From: Sphingomonas bisphenolicum
Lineage (GTDB): Bacteria > Pseudomonadota > Alphaproteobacteria > Sphingomonadales > Sphingomonadaceae
Reading direction: 5' to 3'
Assembly (NCBI RefSeq): GCF_024349785.1
Contig: NZ_AP018817.1
Location: 62,001-126,000, forward strand
DNA length: 64,000 nucleotides
Part shown: positions 10,517 through 17,972 of the stretch, one piece after another
How the letters are laid out: every line of letters begins with the position of its first letter
How positions within the stretch are numbered: the stretch's first letter is position 1
Program-made: the position numbers and the translations under genes
Notes under the pieces: model-generated
The model's input: only the letters and a program-made list of their open reading frames with translations
The model's database searches: none
What the model was told of the DNA's origin: nothing

Positions 10517-11038
10517 ATGGACGATGCGCGCGACATGGAAGCGGACCTGCTGGCGATGCGCCGCTACGCCCGCGCGCTCGCCCGCGATGAGTCCGACGCC
10601 GACGATGTCGTGCAGGACGCCCTCCTCCGCGCGATCGAGCGTCGGGCGACCTATCAGCCGGAACGCAGCCGAACCCGCTGGCTGCTGGCGATCGTCCACA
10701 ATGTCTTCGTGTCGGCCAAGCGCCGCCAGGCCGCCGAAACGCGCCGAAACGATCGCTTCGCCCAGACCTTGCTATCCAGCATCGATCCGCAGCAGGAGGA
10801 GCATGTGCGGCTGGCCGAGATCGCGCAGGGTTTCGCCGCCCTGCCCGACGCCCAGCGCGCGGCACTGCACCTGACCGCGATCGAGGGGCTGAGCTATCAA
10901 CAGGCCGCCGACATATTGGGCGTGCCGATCGGCACGGTGATGTCGCGCCTGTCACGGGCGCGCGCCGCGCTGCGGGACGGACAATCAGGAACAGGCCGTC
11001 CGCATCTGCGGCTGGTGGGAGGACATGATGACCAATGA
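10517..11038 (+). CDS. ECF-type RNA polymerase sigma factor
   Basis: 173 residues with the two-domain ECF layout. Region 2 includes ARDESDADDVVQDALLRA and the -10 recognition helix (RTRWLLAIVHNVF); region 4 has the helix-turn-helix LSYQQAADILGVPIGTVMSRL. ATG 10517 is the first start giving a normal ECF N-terminus. The coding end overlaps the anti-sigma start by 14 bases, so the two are translationally coupled. The target promoter motif cannot be read from this window. Confidence 0.93.
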   Translation: MDDARDMEADLLAMRRYARALARDESDADDVVQDALLRAIERRATYQPERSRTRWLLAIVHNVFVSAKRRQAAETRRNDRFAQTLLSSIDPQQEEHVRLAEIAQGFAALPDAQRAALHLTAIEGLSYQQAADILGVPIGTVMSRLSRARAALRDGQSGTGRPHLRLVGGHDDQ

Positions 11039-11753
11039 CGTGAACGCGCTGGAGATCGACGCCTATGTCGACGACCAGCTCGACCTTTCCCGCCGCTTCG
11101 TGGTGGAAACCCACCTGTCCCGCCATCCCGATCAGGCGGCGCAGGTGATGGCCGACCTCTCCACCCGCAGCGCGCTTCGGCTGATGGCGCCCCGGCCCGC
11201 CGCCCCGCCGCCGGCCATGGCCGATGCCGCCGCCCTGTTGCCGGCCGCGCCCCTGCGATCGCGCTGGCGCCGCGCCCTGCCGCTGGTCGCCCCGCTTGCG
11301 GCCGCCGCCGGTCTGGCGCTGGTCTTCCTGCGTCCGTCCGGCCCGCCCGACTATGTCGATTATGCCGTCAACAGCCATCGCATCGCGATGATGCGCGCAT
11401 CCATGGTCTCGCAGGTCGAAACCCCCAAATATGACGCGCGCGAAATAGCGACCAACACCCGCATCGCCATGCCCCACTTCCCCGCCGACTGGCGCGTCAC
11501 CGACGTCCAGCTCTTCCCGACCGAGCGCGGCCCCGCTTTGGTGGTGGCGGTGAAGACCGAAGGGGGCAAGAATTTCTCGCTCTTCGCGCTGCGCGACCGC
11601 AGCCGCGCGCCCGAACGCCCCGATGCCGTCCAGGAAGGCGCGGAATCGGTCGCCTATTGGCGGCGCGGCGACATGTCCTATGCGCTGACCGGCAGCGGCG
11701 AACCCCGCCTGATGGACGCCACGGCGGAGGCATTGACGCGCGACTGGTCCTGA
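11025..11753 (+). CDS. Membrane-spanning anti-sigma factor
   Basis: 242 residues: a short cytoplasmic N-terminal domain (DVNALEIDAYVDDQLDLSRR to HLSRHPDQA, like the zinc-less anti-sigma domain), one transmembrane helix near residues 84-102, and a periplasmic C-terminal domain. It lacks the HxxxCxxC zinc motif. Overlap with the sigma gene and this layout indicate that it holds the ECF factor at the membrane until a periplasmic signal arrives. polA begins 39 bases downstream. Confidence 0.87.
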   Translation: MMTNDVNALEIDAYVDDQLDLSRRFVVETHLSRHPDQAAQVMADLSTRSALRLMAPRPAAPPPAMADAAALLPAAPLRSRWRRALPLVAPLAAAAGLALVFLRPSGPPDYVDYAVNSHRIAMMRASMVSQVETPKYDAREIATNTRIAMPHFPADWRVTDVQLFPTERGPALVVAVKTEGGKNFSLFALRDRSRAPERPDAVQEGAESVAYWRRGDMSYALTGSGEPRLMDATAEALTRDWS

Positions 11754-11792
11754 CCACTGGAGGGGCGGCGCGTAACCCGCTATCTCCCTCGC

Positions 11793-14573
11793 ATGACCCA
11801 GAATCACCTCTATCTCGTCGATGGCAGCGGCTATATCTTCCGCGCCTATCACCAGCTTCCCCCGCTCACCAACCAGCATGGCCAGCCGGTCGGCGCTGTC
11901 TATGGCTATACCACCATGCTCTGGAAGCTGGCCGAGGAACTGGGCAAGGCGGAAGGGCCGACCCATCTGGCGGTGGTGCTGGACAAGGGTTCGCACACCT
12001 TCCGCAACGACATGTACGACCAGTATAAGGCGAACCGACCGCCCGCGCCGGAAGATCTGGTCCCGCAATTTCCGATGATCCGCGACGCGACCCGCGCCTT
12101 CTCCCTCCCCTGTATCGAGGAAGCCGGGTTCGAGGCGGACGACATCATCGCCACCTATACCAGAGCGGCGGTCGCGGCCGGCTGGCACGTCACCATCGTC
12201 AGCTCCGACAAGGATCTGATGCAGTTGATCCAGCCCGGCGTCGACATGTACGACACGATGAAGAATGAGCGGCGCGGCGCCGACTATGTCATGGGCAAGT
12301 TCGGCGTGCAGCCCGAACAACTGGGCGACGTGCTGGCGCTGATGGGTGACAGCGTCGACAATGTCCCCGGCGTGCCGGGCATCGGCCCCAAGACCGCATC
12401 GAAGCTCATCACCGAATATGGCGACCTGGAAAGCGTGCTGACCGCCGCGCCCGCCATGAAGAAGTCGAAGATGCAGGAAAACCTCATCGCCCATGCCGAT
12501 ATGGCGCGGCTGTCGCGGCGGCTGGTGGCGCTGCACGACAGCATGGACCTCCCCGAACCGCTCGAAGACCTGACGCTCAAGGGCATCCCCAAGGAACCGC
12601 TCCAGCAATTTCTGTCCCACCACGGCTTCAAGACGCTGCTCAATCGCCTCGGCGCGCCCGCCGCCGCCGTCGCAGTAGCCAGCGTCGCCGCCACGACCGC
12701 AGCCCCCGCCGCCCCAGCCACCGTCGAACATCCCCCGATCGACTGCGCCCTCTACGAAACCGTCACCACGGTCGCGCAACTGGAAGCCTGGATCGCCGAA
12801 GCGCAGGCGCTGGGCGTCGTTGCGGTCGACACCGAAACCGACAGCCTCGACAGCATGGAATCGGGCCTGGTCGGCATCAGCCTGTCCACCGGGCCGGGCC
12901 GCGCCTGCTACATCCCGCTCGCCCACCGCTCCGCCGACGACATGTTCGGCGAGGTGCCGCCGCAAATCCCGCTCGACGCCGCGATCCGCCTGCTCCGCCC
13001 GCTGCTCACCGACGACGCCGTGCTCAAGGTCGGCCACAATATCAAATATGACCTCAACGTCCTCGCCCGCGTCGGGCTGGAGGTGACGCCGATCGACGAT
13101 TCGATGGTGATGAGCTTCGACCTCGACGCCGGCAAGTCGCTGGGCGGCCACGGCATGGACGAAGCGGCCAGCGTGCATCTCCAGCACACATGCATCAGCT
13201 TCAAGGAGGTGACCGGCACCGGCAAGAAGGCGATCAGTTTCGCCCATGTCCCGCTGGACAAGGCGACCGCCTACGCCGCCGAGGACGCCGAAGTCACCTG
13301 GCGGCTGTGGCACACATTGTCGCAGCGCCTGGCGGCCGAGCGCGTCACCCGCGTCTATCAACTGGTCGACCGGCCGCTGATCCCCGTCGTCGCAGGCATG
13401 GAGCGGCACGGCATCAAGGTCGATCGCGAGCAGCTCTCCCGCCTGTCCGGCACCTTCTCCCAATCGATGGCGGGGCTGGAAGCCGAAATCTACGAACTGG
13501 CCGGCCACCCCTTCACCATCGGATCGCCCCAGCAGCTTGGCGTCGTCCTGTTCGACGAAATGGGGCTGAAGGGCGGCAAGAAGGGCAAAAGCGGCACCTA
13601 TTCCACCGACGTCACCGTGCTGGAAAAATTGAAGGCCGAAGGCTCGGCGATCTGCGGGCTGGTGCTGGAATGGCGCCAGCTCTCCAAGCTCAAATCCACC
13701 TATACCGACGCCCTGCAACAGCAGATCAATGCCGATACGGGCCGCGTCCATACCAGCTACTCGCTGACCGGCGCGCAGACCGGCCGCCTCTCCTCGACCG
13801 ACCCCAACCTCCAGAATATCCCGATCCGCACCGAAATCGGCCGCCAGATCCGCCACGCCTTCGTCGCCGAACCCGGCAATGTCATCCTCGCCGCCGACTA
13901 TAGCCAGATCGAGCTGCGCCTCGCCGCGCACATGGCCGACGTGCCCGCGCTCAAGGAGGCATTCGAACAGGGCGAGGACATCCACAACCGCACCGCCCAA
14001 GAATTGTTCGGAGAGGTCAATCGCGACACCCGCGGCCGCGCCAAGACGATCAACTTCGCCATTCTCTACGGCATCTCGCGCTGGGGGCTGGCGGGCCGGC
14101 TGGAAATCAGCGCGGACGAAGCGCAGGACATGATCTCCAAATATTATGAGCGCTTCCCCGGCATCAGCGTCTATATCAACGAAACGCTGGAAAAGGCGCG
14201 CGCCAACGGCTTCACCGAAACGCTGTTCGGCCGCAAGACCTGGTTCCCGCGCATCACCGCGCCGATCCAGCACGAGCGCCAGGGCGCCGAACGCGCCGCG
14301 ATCAACGCCCCGATCCAGGGCACCAGCGCCGACATCATCAAGCGCGCGATGGTCCGCATGGGTCCGGCGCTGGAAGCGGCCGGGCTGAACCGGGTGCGGA
14401 TGCTGCTCCAGGTCCATGACGAACTGGTGTTCGAATTGCCGCAAGGCGATGTGGAAGCCGCGAGCGCGGTCATCCGGGACGTGATGGAAAGCGCGGCGGA
14501 GCCGATCGTCAGCCTGTCCGTCCCGCTGGGCGTAGAGATCGGCACCGGGCCGAGTTGGGGCGCGGCGCATTGA
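11793..14573 (+). CDS. polA: DNA polymerase I
   Basis: 926 residues with all three domains: 5' nuclease (about 1-290, starting LYLVDGSGYIFRAYH), 3'-5' proofreading exonuclease (motif I VDTETDSLD, so the active site is retained) and family A polymerase. Polymerase motif A is DYSQIELR, motif B includes KTINFAILYG, and motif C is QVHDELVFE. It fills gaps in repair and Okazaki processing. A low-complexity Ala-rich linker (about residues 288-312) separates the first two domains. A small broken gene overlaps its stop codon. Confidence 0.97.
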   Translation: MTQNHLYLVDGSGYIFRAYHQLPPLTNQHGQPVGAVYGYTTMLWKLAEELGKAEGPTHLAVVLDKGSHTFRNDMYDQYKANRPPAPEDLVPQFPMIRDATRAFSLPCIEEAGFEADDIIATYTRAAVAAGWHVTIVSSDKDLMQLIQPGVDMYDTMKNERRGADYVMGKFGVQPEQLGDVLALMGDSVDNVPGVPGIGPKTASKLITEYGDLESVLTAAPAMKKSKMQENLIAHADMARLSRRLVALHDSMDLPEPLEDLTLKGIPKEPLQQFLSHHGFKTLLNRLGAPAAAVAVASVAATTAAPAAPATVEHPPIDCALYETVTTVAQLEAWIAEAQALGVVAVDTETDSLDSMESGLVGISLSTGPGRACYIPLAHRSADDMFGEVPPQIPLDAAIRLLRPLLTDDAVLKVGHNIKYDLNVLARVGLEVTPIDDSMVMSFDLDAGKSLGGHGMDEAASVHLQHTCISFKEVTGTGKKAISFAHVPLDKATAYAAEDAEVTWRLWHTLSQRLAAERVTRVYQLVDRPLIPVVAGMERHGIKVDREQLSRLSGTFSQSMAGLEAEIYELAGHPFTIGSPQQLGVVLFDEMGLKGGKKGKSGTYSTDVTVLEKLKAEGSAICGLVLEWRQLSKLKSTYTDALQQQINADTGRVHTSYSLTGAQTGRLSSTDPNLQNIPIRTEIGRQIRHAFVAEPGNVILAADYSQIELRLAAHMADVPALKEAFEQGEDIHNRTAQELFGEVNRDTRGRAKTINFAILYGISRWGLAGRLEISADEAQDMISKYYERFPGISVYINETLEKARANGFTETLFGRKTWFPRITAPIQHERQGAERAAINAPIQGTSADIIKRAMVRMGPALEAAGLNRVRMLLQVHDELVFELPQGDVEAASAVIRDVMESAAEPIVSLSVPLGVEIGTGPSWGAAH

Positions 14574-14857
14574 GCTTTATTGAGGAGATAGAGGAAGTCG
14601 GGATCGACGCGGAAGGCAGGATTTACGTCCGCCCCGCCCAAACCAACTTTAACCGTATTTATCGAGCCGCGATGGAGGTGCATTGGGATGAATCGCAAAG
14701 ACGATTATATAGTCCTGTCCCTTGCAAGCTTACTCACGGCCAATGATTTGCCCAAATTTTGGCTGCCGCTGTCGACGAATATGGTATTCAGCTCAGACTA
14801 AAGCCCGGTACTATCTGGATAAACATACCGGACGAATTGCGCTCGCATTTAAAGTGA
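14570..14857 (+). pseudogene. Small gene overlapping polA stop, interrupted by an in-frame TGA
   Basis: From TTG 14570 (overlapping the polA TGA) the frame encodes 58 residues (FIEEIEEVGIDAEGRIYV onward) and meets TGA at 14744-14746. The same frame then continues for 36 sensible residues (FAQILAAAVDEYGIQL, IWINIPDELRSHLK) to TGA 14855. The two halves together look like one roughly 95-residue protein, of a type I recall as small hypothetical or integron-cassette proteins. One base change (TGG or CGA to TGA) would explain the break. GC is visibly lower than in polA. Alternatives: a true 58-residue protein, or a sequencing error. Confidence 0.5.
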
Positions 14858-14927
14858 GCATCCACATAAAAACTTGGTCATGCCAGCGAAAACTGGCATC
14901 TCTCTTTTCTTTTCATGCTCGCCAAAC

Positions 14928-14958
14928 AAAAAGGCCGATCCCTTGGGACCGGCCTTTT
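14928..14958. terminator. Bidirectional rho-independent terminator
   Basis: Arms AAGGCCGATCCC and GGGACCGGCCTT form a 12-base stem with one wobble pair (inner pairs open into the loop), flanked by A5 on the left and TTTT on the right. It can end both the polA unit and the opposite-strand zinc-ribbon gene. Confidence 0.75.
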
Positions 14959-14959
14959 C

Positions 14960-15253
14960 TCAATCGAACAACTCTTCCAGAAAGCTCTTCTTCCGTTTCT
15001 TCGGATAGCCACGCCCGTCGTCGCGATAGTCCCGATCCGGGCGATAGCTCGTCTGCCCGAAGGGCGATGGTTGCGGCGTTGGCGCGCTCGCCTGCCCCGA
15101 GCGCTCGATGATCTTGTCCAGCTCGCCCCGGTCCAGCCAGACGCCCCGGCATTGCGGGCAATAGTCGATCTCCACTCCCTGCCGGTCCGTCATCGCCAAT
15201 CCGACATGACAGACCGGGCAGAGCATGGCCGATACGGTGGCCTGATCCCGCAT
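14960..15253 (-). CDS. zf-TFIIB zinc-ribbon protein
   Basis: A 97-residue protein with one zinc ribbon: CPVC near residues 12-15 and CPQCRGVWLDRGEL near 32-45, the typical zf-TFIIB signature. The second half is polar and disordered and ends with a basic KKRKK and an acidic FLEELFD tail. A start at 15226 (MLCPVCHVG) is also plausible. Family members are small cytosolic proteins of unknown function. It lies 4 bases downstream of the Bax-inhibitor gene on the same strand and likely shares its transcript. Confidence 0.82.
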   Translation of the reverse strand: MRDQATVSAMLCPVCHVGLAMTDRQGVEIDYCPQCRGVWLDRGELDKIIERSGQASAPTPQPSPFGQTSYRPDRDYRDDGRGYPKKRKKSFLEELFD

Positions 15254-15257
15254 CCGC

Positions 15258-15968
15258 TTATTCCCGCTCGCCGGTCAGGCTAAGCAGCATCTGGAACAGG
15301 TTGACGAAGTTCAGGTACAGCGACAGCGCGCCCATCACCTGCATCTTCTGCGCGACCTCATGCCCGGCATAGACGAAATAGTCCGACTTGATGCGCTGCA
15401 CGTCCCAGGCGGTCAGGCCGGTAAAGACGACCACGCCGATGATCGATATGACCATCTGCATCGCCGACGACCCCAGGAAGATGTTGATCAGGCTGGCGAC
15501 GATGATGCCGATCAGGCCCATCATCAGGAAGCTGCCCATCTTCGTCAGGTCGCGCTGGGTGGTATAGCCCCACAGGGACATGGCGAGGAACATGACCGCG
15601 GCCGAAAAGAAGGCTTGAGCGATGCTGCCGCCGGTGAAGACCAGGAATATGCTGCCCAGCGACACGCCCATCACCGCCGCGAATGCCCAGAAGGTCATGC
15701 GCGCGGTCGCGGTCGTCATCCTGTCGATGCGAAAGCTGAAGAAAAACACGAAGGCCAGCGGCGCGAAGATCGCCACCCATTTCAAGGGCGTGCCGTAAAT
15801 GGCGGCGGCCAGCGCCGGCGTATTGCCAACCAGCGCCGCGACCAGGCCGGTGATGACCAGGCCAAGGCCCATATTGCGGAAGACGCCCAGCATGTGCGCG
15901 CGCAGGCCGGCATCGGTCTGCGCCGTCTGGCTGGCACCATAGCCCGGCATGCGAACGGGATTATTCAT
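15258..15968 (-). CDS. Bax inhibitor-1/YccA family membrane protein
   Basis: 236 residues from ATG 15968 with about seven transmembrane helices and the family's conserved patterns: WGYTTQRDLTKMGSFL near the centre and TAWDVQRIKSDY before the last helix. Known relatives (YccA, YbhL) sit in the inner membrane; YccA modulates FtsH, while other relatives leak calcium. No FtsH gene is nearby. The frame is open three codons further, to 15977. The upstream gap of about 400 bases should hold its promoter. Confidence 0.9.
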   Translation of the reverse strand: MNNPVRMPGYGASQTAQTDAGLRAHMLGVFRNMGLGLVITGLVAALVGNTPALAAAIYGTPLKWVAIFAPLAFVFFFSFRIDRMTTATARMTFWAFAAVMGVSLGSIFLVFTGGSIAQAFFSAAVMFLAMSLWGYTTQRDLTKMGSFLMMGLIGIIVASLINIFLGSSAMQMVISIIGVVVFTGLTAWDVQRIKSDYFVYAGHEVAQKMQVMGALSLYLNFVNLFQMLLSLTGERE

Positions 15969-16372
15969 AGGACACACTCACTCCATAAGTTGGTTCGAGT
16001 GGCCCGGTGCGGTCTCCTGCGACGACGAGAGGGGGCAAATCGCCGCAAAACCTGCACCGGGCACACCCGATGCGGTCCGACATCGCGACAGGGATCAGGG
16101 GGAAATCCATGTCGCCAGAGGGGCCCGGCCCGCATCGACAATATCGGATGCCCAGTGCCCGGCCGCAAGGGATCGGCCCGCCCGCAACATTTTATTACAA
16201 TCGCGCTGCTTCGCGACGGTCGCGGATTGGCCAAGCCTTCACAAATGAGACAACGAGTTGAACAATTGAATCGACTGCCCAATTTAGTTGCTTAGCTAAC
16301 TAAACAACTCTCTGTATCACGATGATCGGGAAGGATTGACCCCTGCGCCGCTTCGCTACATGGCTCGTCCCC
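15969..16372. other. 404-base gene-free region between divergent genes
   Basis: No open frame with convincing composition and no structured RNA was recognised. GC falls in the last 110 bases before cysS, which includes the palindrome at 16283-16304 and is the likely promoter zone for cysS; the other end should carry the promoter of the Bax-inhibitor gene. Confidence 0.6.
16283..16304. promoter_or_regulatory. AT-rich palindrome, possible operator upstream of cysS
   Basis: TTTAGTTGCTTAGCTAACTAAA is an imperfect inverted repeat about 70 bases before the cysS start in an AT-rich patch. TTAGTTAGCTAACTAA-like sites are typical of MarR- or TetR-type operators, but the regulator is not identified. 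Confidence 0.35.
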
Positions 16373-17887
16373 ATGTCCGACGACCAGCACATCCCCGCGC
16401 CGCTGCGCCTGTTCAACAGCCTGACCCGCACGATCGAACCCTTCGCGCCGATCGAGGATCATCATGCGCGGGTCTATAGCTGCGGCCCGACCGTCTACAA
16501 CTACGCCCATATCGGCAACCTGCGCGCCTATGTCTTCACCGACACGCTGCGCCGGACGCTGCTCTGGAAGGGGCTGGCCGTCACCCACATCATCAACATT
16601 ACCGATGTTGGCCATCTGACCAGCGACGCCGACGCCGGCGACGACAAGATGGAGGCGGCCGCGCGCGCCTCGGCCAAGAGCATCTGGGATATCGCGGCCC
16701 ATTATACGACCGCGTTCAAGCAGAATATCGCCGACCTCAACATCCTGTCGCCCAGCGAATGGACGGTTGCGACCGACTATGTGCCGCAGATGATCGCCTT
16801 CGCCGAAAAGATCGCGCCGGACCATTGCTACGAACTGGATAGCGGCCTCTATTTCGACAGCAGCAGCGTGCCCGATTATGGCGCACTGGCGGGCGGGCGT
16901 GACGATGCGGCGCACGCGCGGATCGATCCGGTCGCGGGCAAGCGCAACGCATCCGACTTCGCGATCTGGCGCAAGTCGCCGCCGGGCGAGCAGCGCCAGA
17001 TGGAATGGGACAGCCCCTGGGGCAAGGGTGCGCCGGGCTGGCATCTGGAATGCTCCGTCATGAGCCAGGCGCGCCTCGGCCAGCCGTTCGACATCCATAC
17101 CGGCGGCATCGACCATCGCGAAATCCACCATCCCAACGAAATAGCGCAGAACCAGGCTTTCCATAGCTGCTGCGGCGATCCTGGCGCGGCGGCGGCCGGC
17201 TTCACTGGCGCGCGCTGGTGGATGCACAATAATTTCCTGGTTGATCGGCAAGGGAAGATGAGCAAGTCGAAGGGCGGGTTCACCACCCTCTTTTCGCTGA
17301 TCGATGCGGGCGTGCATCCGCTGGCCTACCGCCTGCTGTGCCTGGGCGCGCATTATCGGTCCGAACTGGAATTCAGCGCCGACAATCTCGCCGCGGCGCT
17401 GACCCGGCTCAAGCGGCTGGTGATGGGGGTCGAGGGCCTTAAGGCCCGGGCCGAGGGCGTGACCTGGCAATCCCCGCGCCTCGACTATCTGCGCGCCAAC
17501 CTGCACCCCAAGCTGGCGCCGCTGCTGGAGCAGTTCGACGCGGCGATCGCCGACGACCTCATGACGCCCCGCGCCCTGCCGCTGCTGGAAGAGGTGACGG
17601 CCATGAAGAAGGTGCCGGTGGACGAGAAGCTCTGCCTGATCGCGGCCTTCGACCAGGCGCTGGGCCTCAACCTGTTGACGCTTGCCCGCGCCGACCTGCG
17701 CCTGCGGCCCAAGGATGCGCAGATCACGCCGGAAGACATCGAGGCCGAACTGGAACGCCGCACTGCCGCCCGCGCGGAGAAAGACTTCGCCCTGTCGGAC
17801 GAGATCCGCGACGCCCTGATCGCCCGCGGGGTCGAGGTGATGGACGGCGATCCGCTGCGCTGGGACTGGCGGCTGACGCTGGGCTGA
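16373..17887 (+). CDS. cysS: Cysteinyl-tRNA synthetase
   Basis: Class I aminoacyl-tRNA synthetase charging tRNA-Cys. 504 residues, slightly longer than the usual 460. The HIGH-type motif is HIGNLRAYVF near residue 46, preceded by CGPTVYNYA with the zinc/substrate Cys; GWHLECSVM and HHPNEIAQ carry further zinc ligands; KMSKS is exact (KMSKSKGG). An insertion after HPNEIAQ (SCCGDPGAAAAGFTGA) explains part of the extra length. Monocistronic in appearance. Confidence 0.96.
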   Translation: MSDDQHIPAPLRLFNSLTRTIEPFAPIEDHHARVYSCGPTVYNYAHIGNLRAYVFTDTLRRTLLWKGLAVTHIINITDVGHLTSDADAGDDKMEAAARASAKSIWDIAAHYTTAFKQNIADLNILSPSEWTVATDYVPQMIAFAEKIAPDHCYELDSGLYFDSSSVPDYGALAGGRDDAAHARIDPVAGKRNASDFAIWRKSPPGEQRQMEWDSPWGKGAPGWHLECSVMSQARLGQPFDIHTGGIDHREIHHPNEIAQNQAFHSCCGDPGAAAAGFTGARWWMHNNFLVDRQGKMSKSKGGFTTLFSLIDAGVHPLAYRLLCLGAHYRSELEFSADNLAAALTRLKRLVMGVEGLKARAEGVTWQSPRLDYLRANLHPKLAPLLEQFDAAIADDLMTPRALPLLEEVTAMKKVPVDEKLCLIAAFDQALGLNLLTLARADLRLRPKDAQITPEDIEAELERRTAARAEKDFALSDEIRDALIARGVEVMDGDPLRWDWRLTLG

Positions 17888-17972
17888 CGGTCAAGCATCG
17901 GCATCGGCCTTGACGGCCGCCCGCCGCCGACCCAAGAGGTGCGCGGGTCGAGTGAAAAGCGGGGGTGGTGTC

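Noticed and set aside
10434..14570. A long open frame opposite polA and the sigma/anti-sigma genes
   Set aside because: It mirrors the third-position GC bias of polA, has no domain-like sequence, and overlaps three well-supported genes on the other strand.
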